A stretch of 64,000 nucleotides of DNA, taken from contig NZ_JAEINV010000001.1 in the NCBI RefSeq assembly GCF_016342705.1, positions 1 to 64,000 on the forward strand, written 5' to 3'. Under the pieces are notes generated by a model. It searched no databases and was not told the DNA's origin. It saw only the letters and a list, made by a program, of their open reading frames with translations. Below, one piece after another: positions 1-8,471 of the stretch (its first letter is position 1; every line of letters begins with the position of its first letter). Origin of the DNA: Lutibacter sp. GTDB lineage: Bacteria; Bacteroidota; Bacteroidia; Flavobacteriales; Flavobacteriaceae. Made by a program: the position numbers and the translations under genes.

Positions 1-1
1 T

Positions 2-142
2 AATGGTAAGGAATTAAAACAATTAGTAAAAGAATCAATTAACACTTATAATAACAAAAGACCGCATTTGAGTCTTATTATGAAAACACCTAACTTTATG
101 CATCAAAAAACCTGTGAAGATATCTTCACAGGTTTTCATTAA
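2..142 (+). CDS. IS3-family transposase, C-terminal fragment (cut by window edge)
   Basis: An open frame enters from the left edge and encodes 46 residues to a TAA stop. It contains YNNKRPHLSL followed by KTPNFMH, the arrangement typical of the C-terminal end of IS3-family (OrfB, DDE integrase-fold) transposases, where a Y-N-x-x-R-P-H motif lies shortly after the catalytic glutamate. The catalytic residues themselves would lie upstream and cannot be judged, so whether the element is intact is unknown. The last eleven residues are encoded by a perfect palindrome that looks like a transcription terminator. Confidence 0.8.
   Translation, partial: NGKELKQLVKESINTYNNKRPHLSLIMKTPNFMHQKTCEDIFTGFH
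107..136. terminator. Perfect 30-bp palindrome, probable bidirectional terminator
   Basis: The arms AAAACCTGTGAAGA and its complement are separated by no real loop in the DNA and are flanked by A/T runs on both sides (T run at 143-150; six A at 105-110 give a U tract on the minus strand). It could stop the transposase transcript and the minus-strand suf transcript. It overlaps the last codons of the transposase. Confidence 0.7.
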
Positions 143-154
143 TTTTTTTTATAA

Positions 155-180
155 TCGTCAACCTATTTTAGGACGACTCA
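155..180. repeat. Putative IS terminal inverted repeat
   Basis: The minus strand begins TGAGTCGTCC, followed by TAAAATAGGTTGACGA. The position between the transposase stop and sufD and the TG...CA ends suggest the right terminal repeat of the insertion sequence. The motif is also partly self-complementary (TCGT...ACGA and CCTA...TAGG), so a hairpin remains an alternative. Confidence 0.4.
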
Positions 181-188
181 ATATTAGG

Positions 189-1511
189 TTAAAGTTCAAA
201 CCCTAAATTAACGCCTAAATTTTTAGCAATTAATTTAGTTATTCTAGTTTTTAACTGTGGAATTTTTATTTTGTTAACTACATCATTTCCAAAAGCAAAT
301 AGCAATAATGCTTTTGCTTCTTTTTTAGGAATTCCTCTAGATTGCATATAAAATAAAGCGCTTTCATCTAATTGTCCAATGGTACAACCGTGTGAGCATT
401 TTACATCATCTGCAAAAATTTCTAACTGAGGTTTGGCATTAATGCTTGCGCCATCATCAATTAAAATATTGTTATTTTGCTGAAAAGCATTTGTTTTCTG
501 AGCTTCTTGTTGCACAATAACCTTCCCGTTAAATACGCCTACAGATTTATCTGCGTAAATACCTTTATATAATTCGTGGCTTTCACAATTTGGAAACTTG
601 TGGTTTACCAACGTATGATTATCTACATGTTGCTTTCCGTTTAAAATAGAAATACCATTTAAATTAGAAGTGATATGTTCGCCTTCATGGTAAAATTCTA
701 GATTATTTCTGGTGAGTTTTCCCCCAAATGAATAGGTGTGAACCGAAGCTACACTTTGTTGTTTTTGAGAAACAAAAGTACTATCAATCAATGATGAATT
801 TTCGGTGTCATTTTGAATTTTGTAATAATCTACAATGGCTCTTTTATGAACAAAAATTTCAGTAACAGAGTTTGTTAGCGTTGTGTTTTTGGATAAATTT
901 TGATGACGCTCAATTATTTGAACGTGAGAATTTTCACCAACAACAACTAAATTTCTTGGTTGCAATAAAATTTCTTTTTCGCTACCAGTTGAAAAATTTA
1001 AAATTTGTATAGGTTTTGGAACAATAGTATTTTTTGGAATATTAATAAAAGCCCCTTCTTTTGTAAATGCTGTATTTAATTCTGATAAACTATTGTTGTT
1101 TTTAGCAATTGTATTAAAATAATTATCAACAATCATTTTATATTTAGGACGATTTAATGCTGATGAAAGCACACATACATCACAATCATCGTGCGTAGTA
1201 TCCGATAAAAACGAACTAAAAACTCCATCAATAAATATTAACGTATAGGACTCAATATCATTTATTAAATAATTTTCAATGTTTTTAAAACCAATTGATT
1301 TTTCATTGGTAGAAAATAAACTAAAATCGTGTTTTAGTAATGGTTTTAAACTGGTGTATTTCCATTCTTCATCTTTTTTAGAAGGAAACCCTTCTTTTTC
1401 AAAATTTTGAATAGCTTTTGTTCTAATAGAATGAACACTTGAGTCGAGATCAAGAATTCCTTTATTTTCAAAAGCTAAAAATGAAGAAACTAATTTTTCT
1501 TTTAAATCCAT
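189..1511 (-). CDS. sufD: Fe-S cluster assembly protein SufD
   Basis: SufD is the non-catalytic scaffold partner of SufB in the cytosolic SufBC2D complex, which builds Fe-S clusters on persulfide sulfur. The 440-residue length fits the family. The C-terminal beta-helix region carries CSHGC at residues 372-376 followed by GQLDESALFYMQSRGI, the conserved SufD segment whose histidine matches the one needed for cluster assembly in E. coli SufD. The gene is last in a minus-strand run sufB - reductase - sufC - sufD and lies seven bases from sufC. The usual flavobacterial follow-on gene, the cysteine desulfurase sufS, is not visible; an insertion-sequence end lies nine bases after the stop. Confidence 0.95.
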   Translation of the reverse strand: MDLKEKLVSSFLAFENKGILDLDSSVHSIRTKAIQNFEKEGFPSKKDEEWKYTSLKPLLKHDFSLFSTNEKSIGFKNIENYLINDIESYTLIFIDGVFSSFLSDTTHDDCDVCVLSSALNRPKYKMIVDNYFNTIAKNNNSLSELNTAFTKEGAFINIPKNTIVPKPIQILNFSTGSEKEILLQPRNLVVVGENSHVQIIERHQNLSKNTTLTNSVTEIFVHKRAIVDYYKIQNDTENSSLIDSTFVSQKQQSVASVHTYSFGGKLTRNNLEFYHEGEHITSNLNGISILNGKQHVDNHTLVNHKFPNCESHELYKGIYADKSVGVFNGKVIVQQEAQKTNAFQQNNNILIDDGASINAKPQLEIFADDVKCSHGCTIGQLDESALFYMQSRGIPKKEAKALLLFAFGNDVVNKIKIPQLKTRITKLIAKNLGVNLGFEL

Positions 1512-1518
1512 AGTTTTA

Positions 1519-2256
1519 TTATTTCAACCAGTCGTAACCTTTTGCTTCTAATTCTAAAGCTAATTCCTTACCACCAGATTTTACAATTTTTCCATTATAT
1601 AAAACGTGTACAAAGTCCGGAACAATATAATCTAACAAACGTTGGTAGTGGGTAATTACCAATACGGCATTATCACTGCTTTTTAGTTTGTTAACGCCAT
1701 TGGCAACTACTTTTAGAGCGTCAATATCTAGCCCAGAATCAGTCTCATCTAAAATGGCTAATTTTGGCTCTAACATTGCCATTTGAAAAATTTCGTTACG
1801 TTTTTTCTCACCACCGGAAAATCCTTCATTTAAAGATCGCGATAAGAATTTTCTATCAATTTCTAATAAATCGGCTTTTTCTCTAATTAACTTCAACATT
1901 TCCTTTGCTGGAAATTCTTCTAACCCTTGTCCTTTTCTAGTTTCATTAATAGCCGTTTTTATAAAGTTGGTAACGGTAACTCCTGGAATTTCTACAGGAT
2001 ATTGAAACGATAAAAACACCCCTTTATGTGCTCTTTCTTCAGGAGCTAAATCAGCTAAATCTTCGCCATTTAAAAATACAGATCCTTCTGTAACTTCATA
2101 TTCTTCTTTTCCAGCAATTACTGCAGAAAGCGTACTTTTACCAGAACCATTAGGTCCCATAATAGCGTGTACTTCTCCAGCTTTTATTTCAAGATTTATA
2201 CCTTTTAAAATCTCCTTGTCATTTATGTTGGCGTGTAAATTTTTTATACTTAACAT
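1519..2256 (-). CDS. sufC: Fe-S cluster assembly ATPase SufC
   Basis: This is the ABC-type ATPase of the SufBC2D scaffold; ATP-driven dimerisation of SufC reshapes SufB-SufD. All nucleotide-binding motifs are visible: Walker A GPNGSGKST at 34-42, the signature FSGGEKKR at 146-153, Walker B AILDETDSGLD at 167-177 and the switch histidine H203 in VITHYQRLL. The variant FSGGEKKRNE signature is specific to SufC rather than to transporter ATPases. At 245 residues it is full length. It lies between the flavodoxin-like gene (one base gap) and sufD, so co-transcription is near certain. Confidence 0.97.
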   Translation of the reverse strand: MLSIKNLHANINDKEILKGINLEIKAGEVHAIMGPNGSGKSTLSAVIAGKEEYEVTEGSVFLNGEDLADLAPEERAHKGVFLSFQYPVEIPGVTVTNFIKTAINETRKGQGLEEFPAKEMLKLIREKADLLEIDRKFLSRSLNEGFSGGEKKRNEIFQMAMLEPKLAILDETDSGLDIDALKVVANGVNKLKSSDNAVLVITHYQRLLDYIVPDFVHVLYNGKIVKSGGKELALELEAKGYDWLK

Positions 2257-2257
2257 T

Positions 2258-2755
2258 TTATAGTTGTGTTAATTCTATATTCTTAAATTCTTTATTTTTA
2301 TCAGCATTTACATGTAATTCTCCAGTATAATTCATACCTAAATAAGCTGCCGATTTTTGAAATGGGATGTAAAAATTGGCGTCTATTTTGTCATCATGTG
2401 AATTTGAAATGACAAACATGTTTTTACCTCTTAATTTTCTTCCTGTTTCTTTTTCTACTCTAATTAAATCTGAAAATCTATCAAAAAAGACTTTCATAAT
2501 TCCGCTCATATTGTACCAATATACTGGTGTGGCAAAAATTAGCGTATCATATTTTTCAATAATTGAAGTAATTAAAGGTAAAAAATCATCGTTCAAATTT
2601 TTACTTTCATAATCGTAATATGAGAACGTGTAATCATTCAAATCAATTACATCAATGTTATATTTTTCTGAAATTATGGCAATGGAGTTTGATGTGTTTC
2701 CATTGCTTCTGGAAGATCCTTGTATAATTACTTTTTTATTTTCCATATTATCCAA
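2258..2755 (-). CDS. Flavodoxin-fold NAD(P)H-dependent FMN reductase embedded in the suf operon
   Basis: The 165-residue protein has the flavodoxin-like fold of FMN-dependent NAD(P)H oxidoreductases. The phosphate-binding loop SSRSNGNT is at residues 14-21 and the flavin-contact segment [20 protein letters not shown] lies at about 75-94. The gene overlaps the end of sufB by eight bases and stops one base before sufC, so it is a true member of the operon. A second in-frame ATG three codons in is possible as the start. Its electron acceptor is unknown. Because SufBC2D uses reduced flavin, a role in supplying reducing power to cluster assembly is a reasonable inference, not shown by sequence. 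Confidence 0.85.
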   Translation of the reverse strand: MDNMENKKVIIQGSSRSNGNTSNSIAIISEKYNIDVIDLNDYTFSYYDYESKNLNDDFLPLITSIIEKYDTLIFATPVYWYNMSGIMKVFFDRFSDLIRVEKETGRKLRGKNMFVISNSHDDKIDANFYIPFQKSAAYLGMNYTGELHVNADKNKEFKNIELTQL

Positions 2756-4196
2756 CGCTTCCTTCTAAACTAATTTCCAATAATTTTTGAGCTTCAACCG
2801 CAAATTCCATCGGTAATTTATTTAATACTTCTTTGCTAAAACCATTAACAATTAATGCAATTGCTTTTTCAGTGTCAATACCTCTTTGATTGCAATAAAA
2901 CAACTGATCTTCACCAATTTTACTAGTGGTTGCTTCGTGTTCTATTTGAGCGGTTTTATTTTTTGCTTCAATATATGGAAATGTGTGTGCACCACATTTA
3001 TTTCCCATTAGCAAAGAATCACATTGTGAAAAGTTACGAGCGTTATTTGCACGAGCTCCAATTTGTACTAATCCTCTGTACGAGTTTTGTGAATGTCCCG
3101 CTGAAATTCCTTTAGAAATAATGGTACTTTTGGTATTATTTCCTAAGTGAATCATTTTTGTTCCAGTATCAGCTTGTTGATAATTATTTGTTACGGCAAT
3201 GGAATAAAATTCACCTACCGAGTTATCACCTTTTAATACACAACTTGGATATTTCCAAGTTACAGCACTTCCAGTTTCTACTTGTGTCCAAGAAATTTTT
3301 GCGTTTTTTTCGCACAAACCACGTTTTGTAACAAAATTGTAAACACCACCTTTTCCTTCTTTATCTCCAGGAAACCAGTTTTGAACTGTTGAATATTTTA
3401 TTTCAGCATCATCTAAAGCAATTAATTCTACTACTGCGGCGTGTAATTGATTTTCATCACGCGCAGGAGCTGTACAGCCTTCTAAATAACTTACATAACT
3501 TCCTTGATCCGCAATTACCAATGTGCGTTCAAATTGTCCGGTTCCACCTTCGTTAATTCTAAAGTAAGTGGATAATTCCATTGGGCACGTTACGCCTTTA
3601 GGAATGTAACAAAAGGATCCATCAGAAAAAACAGCGGAGTTTAAAGCTGCATAAAAATTATCGGTTTTAGGAACAATGGTTCCTAAATATTTTTTTACTA
3701 ATTCTGGATGTTCTTGTATGGCTTCGGAAATTGGCATAAAAATGATGCCTTTTTCATTCAATGTTTTTTTGAAAGTTGTTGCAACAGAAACGGAATCTAT
3801 TACAATATCTACAGCTACATTAGATAAACGTTTTTGTTCATCTATTGATATTCCAAGTTTTGCGAAAGTTTTTAATAGTTCAGGATCTACTTCATCTAAA
3901 CTATCTAATTTTTTCTTTTGAACAGGAGCAGAATAGTAACTTATTGCTTGAAAATCTGGTTTTTCATAGTTTACATTTGCCCAGTCTGGTTCTTCCATTT
4001 CCTTCCAAATTTTGAAAGCTTCTAAACGCCATAATGTCATCCATTCAGGTTCGTTTTTCTTTTTAGAAATGGCAATAACAACTTCTTCACTTAAACCAAT
4101 GGGGAATTTATCAGCTTCTATATCAGTATAAAAGCCGTATTCGTACTCTTTGGTTTCGAGTTCTTTTTTTAAATCGTCTTCAGTAAATTTGCTCAT
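2748..4196 (-). CDS. sufB: Fe-S cluster assembly protein SufB
   Basis: SufB is the scaffold subunit that accepts sulfur from SufS/SufE and on which the nascent cluster forms in the cytosol. At 482 residues it is normal length. The C-terminal core shows [16 protein letters not shown] with C401, in the region of the conserved SufB cluster-building cysteine, followed by [17 protein letters not shown], a diagnostic SufB stretch. The start ATG is followed by [11 protein letters not shown]. It is the first gene of the contiguous run; the iscA-like gene lies 138 bases upstream on the same strand and carries the clear promoter. The 3' end overlaps the reductase gene. Confidence 0.97.
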   Translation of the reverse strand: MSKFTEDDLKKELETKEYEYGFYTDIEADKFPIGLSEEVVIAISKKKNEPEWMTLWRLEAFKIWKEMEEPDWANVNYEKPDFQAISYYSAPVQKKKLDSLDEVDPELLKTFAKLGISIDEQKRLSNVAVDIVIDSVSVATTFKKTLNEKGIIFMPISEAIQEHPELVKKYLGTIVPKTDNFYAALNSAVFSDGSFCYIPKGVTCPMELSTYFRINEGGTGQFERTLVIADQGSYVSYLEGCTAPARDENQLHAAVVELIALDDAEIKYSTVQNWFPGDKEGKGGVYNFVTKRGLCEKNAKISWTQVETGSAVTWKYPSCVLKGDNSVGEFYSIAVTNNYQQADTGTKMIHLGNNTKSTIISKGISAGHSQNSYRGLVQIGARANNARNFSQCDSLLMGNKCGAHTFPYIEAKNKTAQIEHEATTSKIGEDQLFYCNQRGIDTEKAIALIVNGFSKEVLNKLPMEFAVEAQKLLEISLEGSVG

Positions 4197-4334
4197 TATA
4201 ATTAGTTGCTAATTCATTAAATCAGTTATTGAAATTATGAATTGAAATTATTGTTTGTAATAGTTGATAAATTTAAAAAATAGTTAAGAGATATGTTTAA
4301 TTTATAAATTAAACTTTTCAATTTTTTAATGCTT

Positions 4335-4664
4335 TTATAGGGAAAAACTTTCTCCACAACCGCACGTTCTTTGTGCGTTTGGATTGTTAAACACAAATCC
4401 GGTACCATTTAAACCGCCCGAATATTCTAAAGTTGTACCTACTAAATACAAAAAGCTTTTTTTGTCTATAATAATTTTTACACCATTATCTTCAAATACT
4501 TTATCGCCTTCTTGGTTTTCTTTGTCAAACTTTAGTTCATACGAAAGCCCAGAGCAACCACCGCTTTTAACGCCAACTCTTACAAAGTCAACCTCAGGAT
4601 TAAAGCCGTCTTCTTGCATCAATTCTACAACTTTCTTTTTTGCTATTTCTGAAACTTTTATCAT
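4335..4664 (-). CDS. HesB/IscA-family A-type Fe-S carrier protein
   Basis: A-type carriers hold and deliver Fe-S clusters to target apoproteins. Counting from the start chosen here, the three ligand cysteines are C37 in SGGCSGLSY and C101/C103 in TCGCGESFSL, exactly the IscA/SufA/ErpA pattern. The open frame extends upstream to 4718, but the added 18 residues (MNICTYIC...) do not resemble the family and a TATATTTG promoter lies at 4696-4703, so the start at 4664 giving 109 residues is preferred. The gene heads the suf cluster. SufA, IscA and ErpA cannot be told apart from sequence alone. Confidence 0.93.
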   Translation of the reverse strand: MIKVSEIAKKKVVELMQEDGFNPEVDFVRVGVKSGGCSGLSYELKFDKENQEGDKVFEDNGVKIIIDKKSFLYLVGTTLEYSGGLNGTGFVFNNPNAQRTCGCGESFSL

Positions 4665-4695
4665 ATTGCTTAAATAGATTAATTCTAAATAAGTG

Positions 4696-4703
4696 CAAAT
4701 ATA
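4696..4703 (-). promoter_or_regulatory. Bacteroidota -7 promoter element for the iscA-like/suf operon
   Basis: The minus strand reads TATATTTG, a perfect match to the TAnnTTTG consensus. It is 32 bases before the chosen ATG at 4664 and lies inside the longer alternative reading frame, which supports the shorter protein. No convincing -33 TTTG was seen. Confidence 0.6.
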
Positions 4704-4888
4704 GGTACAAATATTCATTTATAATAGTATTTTAATATGAATAATATTGATGATGTAATTGGAAATATCAATAGTTACTATCTTAGAATTGAAGTTTTTA
4801 TTTAAAATTTAGTTCTTTTTTTAATTGAAATCATTTCAAAGTTAATTTTAGTTATTTTTATCAATTAAAAATTCAGCCCAAATTTAAA

Positions 4889-6511
4889 ATGAAGAAATTA
4901 ATCTATCTCTCCCTATTTTTTATCAGTTTTCAAATAACTAGCCAACATGTAATTGATCATAATTTATTAACAATTCCTGAAAAAAGCAATTACGAAAAGA
5001 CTTCAACCTATGCTGAAGTTATGAGTTTCATAAATGAAATTCAGAAAAAATCTGATTTCATTCATATTGAATTTATGGGGAAAAGTTTGGAAGGAAAAGA
5101 GATACCTTTAGTTGTAATGGCAAATCCAAAAATTTCAAATCCAGAAGAAGCAAAATTAAGCGGAAAACCGGTATTTTATGTTCAGGGCAATATTCACGCC
5201 GGTGAAGTAGAAGGCAAAGAAGTGTTACAACAATTAATACGCGATATTTTATTGGGAGATAAACAACATTTACTTCAAAATCAGATTTTGCTTTTTGCAC
5301 CCATTTATAATACCGATTCTAATGATAAAATGGAAAAAGGGCGAAGACCTTCTCAAGAAGATAGCCCAATTGAAGTTGGAATACGGGAAAATAGCCAAGG
5401 ATTGGATTTAAACAGAGATGGCATAAAAATGGAAGCGTTGGAAACCGAGAGTTTAATTGCCAATGTGTTGGTAAAATGGAATCCAGAAATGTTGGTGGAT
5501 TTACACACCACCAATGGAACTTGGCACGGATACGGAATTACCTATGCGCCAAGTTATCATTCTGCAGGAGGAGTTGAAACTTACAATTATACTTGGAATA
5601 CTATGTTGCCAGAAATTACCAAAGCTGTAGATGAAAATTACCATGTGAAAATGGGACATTATGGGTATTATTATCTACAAGAAAGTTGGCCGCCAAAAGC
5701 AATTTACACGTATAATCATCATCCCAGGTATATTGTAAATTTAATGGGGTTGCGAAATAAAATAGGAATTTTAAGTGAGGCTTTTGCACACGATCGTTTT
5801 TATAGACGAATGAATGGAACTTATGCTTTTGTAACTGAGATTTTAGAATTTACCAATAAAAATGCCCAAAAAATTATTGAAATTAATGCTGAAGCTGAAA
5901 AAAACGCCATTGAAAATGTAAAAAAGAATGCAGGAAAAACAACCAAAGGGGTTCGGTTTAAAATGGTGGCATTAAATAATGAAATTAAAAACTACAGAAC
6001 CTATAATTATATTCCTTTTATAGATGAAGACGGAAAACAACAATATGTGCGTTCAGGAAATATTATAGAAGTGCCTTCAGTTAAAAATTACGCCAAGTTT
6101 GAAGCAACTATTGAAAGCAAATTACCAAGTGGATATTTTTTACCGAAATCTATGGAAGCGATTGTTGCTCATTTAAAAAAGCAAGGAGTTAAAGTAGAAG
6201 AACTTCAAAAAAATAAAACTGTAAAAGGCGAAGTGTTTTTGATTGATTCGTTAAAAAAATCTGATCGTGAGTTTGAAGGTCATTTTATGACAAATGTGGA
6301 AGGAAAATTTATTTCAAAAAGTACAACATTTAAAAAAGGTGATTTTTATGTTGATATGGCTCAACCTTTAACAAACCTAATATTTTACATGTTAGAACCA
6401 CAATCTGATGACGGATTGTTAACTTGGAATTTTTTCGATAATTATTTAGCATCTAAAAAGGTAAATTCCAAAAAAGTAGAGTTTCCAGTGTTTAAATATT
6501 TCAAAAAGTAA
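4889..6511 (+). CDS. Exported M14-family zinc carboxypeptidase
   Basis: The protein begins with a signal peptide (about residues 1-18, ending near SFQITSQ) and so acts outside the cytoplasm. The M14 zinc site is visible: HAGEVE gives H103 and E106, and DLHTTNG gives the third ligand H206; R176 in GLDLNRDG matches the substrate-binding arginine. The remaining 300 residues, with no recognisable C-terminal sorting domain, are typical of the large bacteroidal M14 proteins of about 540 residues. Substrate specificity cannot be predicted. The gene stands alone, divergent from the suf cluster, with thiL 41 bases downstream under its own promoter. Confidence 0.88.
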   Translation: MKKLIYLSLFFISFQITSQHVIDHNLLTIPEKSNYEKTSTYAEVMSFINEIQKKSDFIHIEFMGKSLEGKEIPLVVMANPKISNPEEAKLSGKPVFYVQGNIHAGEVEGKEVLQQLIRDILLGDKQHLLQNQILLFAPIYNTDSNDKMEKGRRPSQEDSPIEVGIRENSQGLDLNRDGIKMEALETESLIANVLVKWNPEMLVDLHTTNGTWHGYGITYAPSYHSAGGVETYNYTWNTMLPEITKAVDENYHVKMGHYGYYYLQESWPPKAIYTYNHHPRYIVNLMGLRNKIGILSEAFAHDRFYRRMNGTYAFVTEILEFTNKNAQKIIEINAEAEKNAIENVKKNAGKTTKGVRFKMVALNNEIKNYRTYNYIPFIDEDGKQQYVRSGNIIEVPSVKNYAKFEATIESKLPSGYFLPKSMEAIVAHLKKQGVKVEELQKNKTVKGEVFLIDSLKKSDREFEGHFMTNVEGKFISKSTTFKKGDFYVDMAQPLTNLIFYMLEPQSDDGLLTWNFFDNYLASKKVNSKKVEFPVFKYFKK

Positions 6512-6540
6512 TTGTATTCGTTTCATTTTAAGAATTGCTA

Positions 6541-6548
6541 TATCTTTG
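6541..6548 (+). promoter_or_regulatory. Promoter -7 element of thiL, almost touching the start codon
   Basis: TATCTTTG matches TAnnTTTG perfectly and lies only four bases before the ATG at 6553. TTTC at about 6520-6523 is at the right spacing for a -33 box. The expected transcription start falls on or next to the ATG, so the mRNA is probably leaderless, and the upstream TTG at 6535 cannot be the start. Confidence 0.65.
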
Positions 6549-6552
6549 CAAA

Positions 6553-7602
6553 ATGATAGAAGATAAAAACCAATCGCGTACTAGTTTATCGGAATTAGGA
6601 GAATTCGGATTAATAAACCATTTAACTCAAAATTTTAAAGTTCAAAATTCATCAACAATAAAAGGAGTTGGAGATGATGCTGCAGTAATTGAGAATAAAG
6701 AAAATCAAATTTTAGTAACTACAGATTTATTGATTGAAGGCGTACATTTTGATTTAAGTTATATGCCGTTAAAACATTTAGGATACAAAGCAGTGGTTGT
6801 AAATTTATCGGATGTGTATGCAATGAATGGTAACGCAACACAAATTACTGTTTCTATTGCGGTTTCCAATCGATTTCCGTTAGAAGCTTTGGAAGAATTG
6901 TATGATGGAATTTATACAGCTTGCAAAACGTATAATATTGATTTGGTTGGTGGCGATACATCAACTTCAACCAAAGGTTTGTTAATAAGTATAACGGCAA
7001 TTGGTGAAGTGAAGAAAGAAGATGTTGTGTATAGAAATACCGCAAAACCAAATGATTTATTAGTTGTTACAGGTGATATTGGTGCTGCGTATTTAGGATT
7101 GCAAGTGTTGGAAAGAGAAAAAAGAGTGTTTGAAGTAAATCCAAATTCTCAGCCAGATTTAACCAATTATTCCTATTTAATTGAAAGACAATTAAAGCCG
7201 GAAGCCAGAAAAGATATTGTGAAATTATTAAGTGAATTAGGTGTAAAACCTACATCAATGATTGATATTTCTGATGGACTTTCTTCTGAAATTTTACACA
7301 TTTGTACGCAATCTAAAGTGGGTTGTAATTTATATGAAGAAAAAATACCGTTAGATCAGCAGGTAATTTCAACCTGCGAAGAGTTTGATTTAAACAGTAC
7401 AACTATTGCATTAAGCGGTGGTGAAGATTACGAGTTGTTGTTTACTATTTCTCAAGAAGATTTTTTAAAAATTAAAGGAAATCCACATTTAACCGTTATT
7501 GGTCATATGACCGATGAAAGTGTTGGCGCAAATTTAGTTACCAGAGCTGGTCAACAAATAAAATTAACTGCCCAAGGCTGGAATGCTTTAAAAAATGATT
7601 AA
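6553..7602 (+). CDS. thiL: Thiamine-monophosphate kinase ThiL
   Basis: ThiL phosphorylates thiamine monophosphate to the cofactor thiamine diphosphate, the last step of the pathway in the cytosol. The protein has the N-terminal G-E-F-G-L-I motif, the Mg/ATP-binding GVGDDAAVI, the second metal loop VGGDTSTS, and ISDGLSSEILHI plus LSGGEDYELLFTI in the C-terminal half, which together identify ThiL in the PurM/AIR-synthase superfamily. The start at 6553 gives 349 residues; a longer TTG-started version would translate its own promoter. No other thiamine genes are nearby. Confidence 0.95.
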   Translation: MIEDKNQSRTSLSELGEFGLINHLTQNFKVQNSSTIKGVGDDAAVIENKENQILVTTDLLIEGVHFDLSYMPLKHLGYKAVVVNLSDVYAMNGNATQITVSIAVSNRFPLEALEELYDGIYTACKTYNIDLVGGDTSTSTKGLLISITAIGEVKKEDVVYRNTAKPNDLLVVTGDIGAAYLGLQVLEREKRVFEVNPNSQPDLTNYSYLIERQLKPEARKDIVKLLSELGVKPTSMIDISDGLSSEILHICTQSKVGCNLYEEKIPLDQQVISTCEEFDLNSTTIALSGGEDYELLFTISQEDFLKIKGNPHLTVIGHMTDESVGANLVTRAGQQIKLTAQGWNALKND

Positions 7603-7672
7603 AGCAACTATTTTTGTTTTTTAATAATGCTTAGGCATTATAATTGATGCTTGTTTGTAAATTATAAAGCAT

Positions 7673-8470
7673 ATGAAAAACCTATTGTTTATTGCGTTAT
7701 TTATAATTCCTTTTACTCTATTTTCTCAAGGTAGGCTTGAAAAAGCGAAAGAAGATTTATCTAAAGAATCATCCAGCTCAGAAAAATCTTCAGAAAGAAA
7801 TAGGACAGTTAGATCGGGGAGATTAAGTAGCGGTCATAATAATTTTTTTGTAGATGTTTTTGCTGAAGTTGGTTTTTATGCATTTTACGGAACACTATTG
7901 GGCAGTTCAGATTATAGAGCGTTAACACCTTATCCTTATTTTTACGATTCAACCGGAGAATATTTAAAAGTAGATTTAGATTACTCTAAAAACAGTCAAT
8001 TTAAAATAGGAGCAAGTCAATATTTTAACAAAGGAGTAAAAGGTGTTGAACTGAATGCAAATTATAAAGTGATGCCGATTCTAGGAATTGAAGCCTCTTA
8101 TTTAAATTTTTCCGAAAGCACTTTACAAGGGAAAGATTATTTAAATATCACATCTTTACTGTTGAAATACTATAGAGTTAGAGAGAAAAATATTTCTATT
8201 TGGTGGGGATTAGGAGTTGCTCATGTTGGAAATGAAGTAAATACTTGGGGTTTTTCTTATACGATTGGAGCAGAAATATTCCCAATTAAACCAATAAGTT
8301 TGTATTCATCTTACAAGCAAAGTTTTATAAATAGTACTAGCATTGATGAATTTAAAATTCACCTAAAATACCATTTTAAAAAAACGGCTATTTATTCGGG
8401 CTATCAAAATGTTGAATTAGGAGGTGAAAAAGTGGACGGGATTGTTTACGGATTAGAATATATTTTTTAA
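7673..8470 (+). CDS. Exported protein, probable small outer-membrane beta-barrel
   Basis: I do not recognise a named family. The 265-residue product has a clear signal peptide (MKNLLFIALFIIPFTLFSQG), a short charged Ser/Glu/Lys-rich linker at about 22-55, then alternating hydrophobic and polar strands with many aromatic residues, ending in YGLEYIF. A C-terminal phenylalanine after an amphipathic strand is the usual signature of outer-membrane barrels recognised by BamA, so an outer-membrane location is inferred. It follows thiL by 70 bases, with a small palindrome (ATAATGC..GCATTAT) in the gap, and converges with the hydrolase gene one base away. Confidence 0.7.
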   Translation: MKNLLFIALFIIPFTLFSQGRLEKAKEDLSKESSSSEKSSERNRTVRSGRLSSGHNNFFVDVFAEVGFYAFYGTLLGSSDYRALTPYPYFYDSTGEYLKVDLDYSKNSQFKIGASQYFNKGVKGVELNANYKVMPILGIEASYLNFSESTLQGKDYLNITSLLLKYYRVREKNISIWWGLGVAHVGNEVNTWGFSYTIGAEIFPIKPISLYSSYKQSFINSTSIDEFKIHLKYHFKKTAIYSGYQNVELGGEKVDGIVYGLEYIF

Positions 8471-8471
8471 A

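Larger units (their letters stand above)
1..180 (+). mobile_element. Right end of an IS3-type insertion sequence (inferred)
   Basis: The first 142 bases encode the C-terminal tail of an IS3-family transposase, followed by a hairpin and then an imperfect motif at 155-180 that ends in CA. Read on the minus strand this motif begins TGAGTCGTCCTAAAATAGG, which fits the TG-start of IS3/IS150-type terminal inverted repeats. The left end lies outside the window, so the repeat cannot be matched to its partner and no target duplication can be seen. The inferred element boundary lies only about nine bases from the sufD stop codon. The 155-180 motif is also self-complementary, so it could instead be an ordinary hairpin. 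Confidence 0.5.

Noticed and set aside
4665-4718. N-terminal extension of the iscA-like gene
   Set aside because: The added residues do not match the family and the promoter -7 box lies inside them; start moved to 4664.
7620-7660. Palindrome ATAATGC..GCATTAT between thiL and the barrel gene as terminator
   Set aside because: The 7-bp stem lacks a following U tract; it may be an operator but the evidence is too weak.
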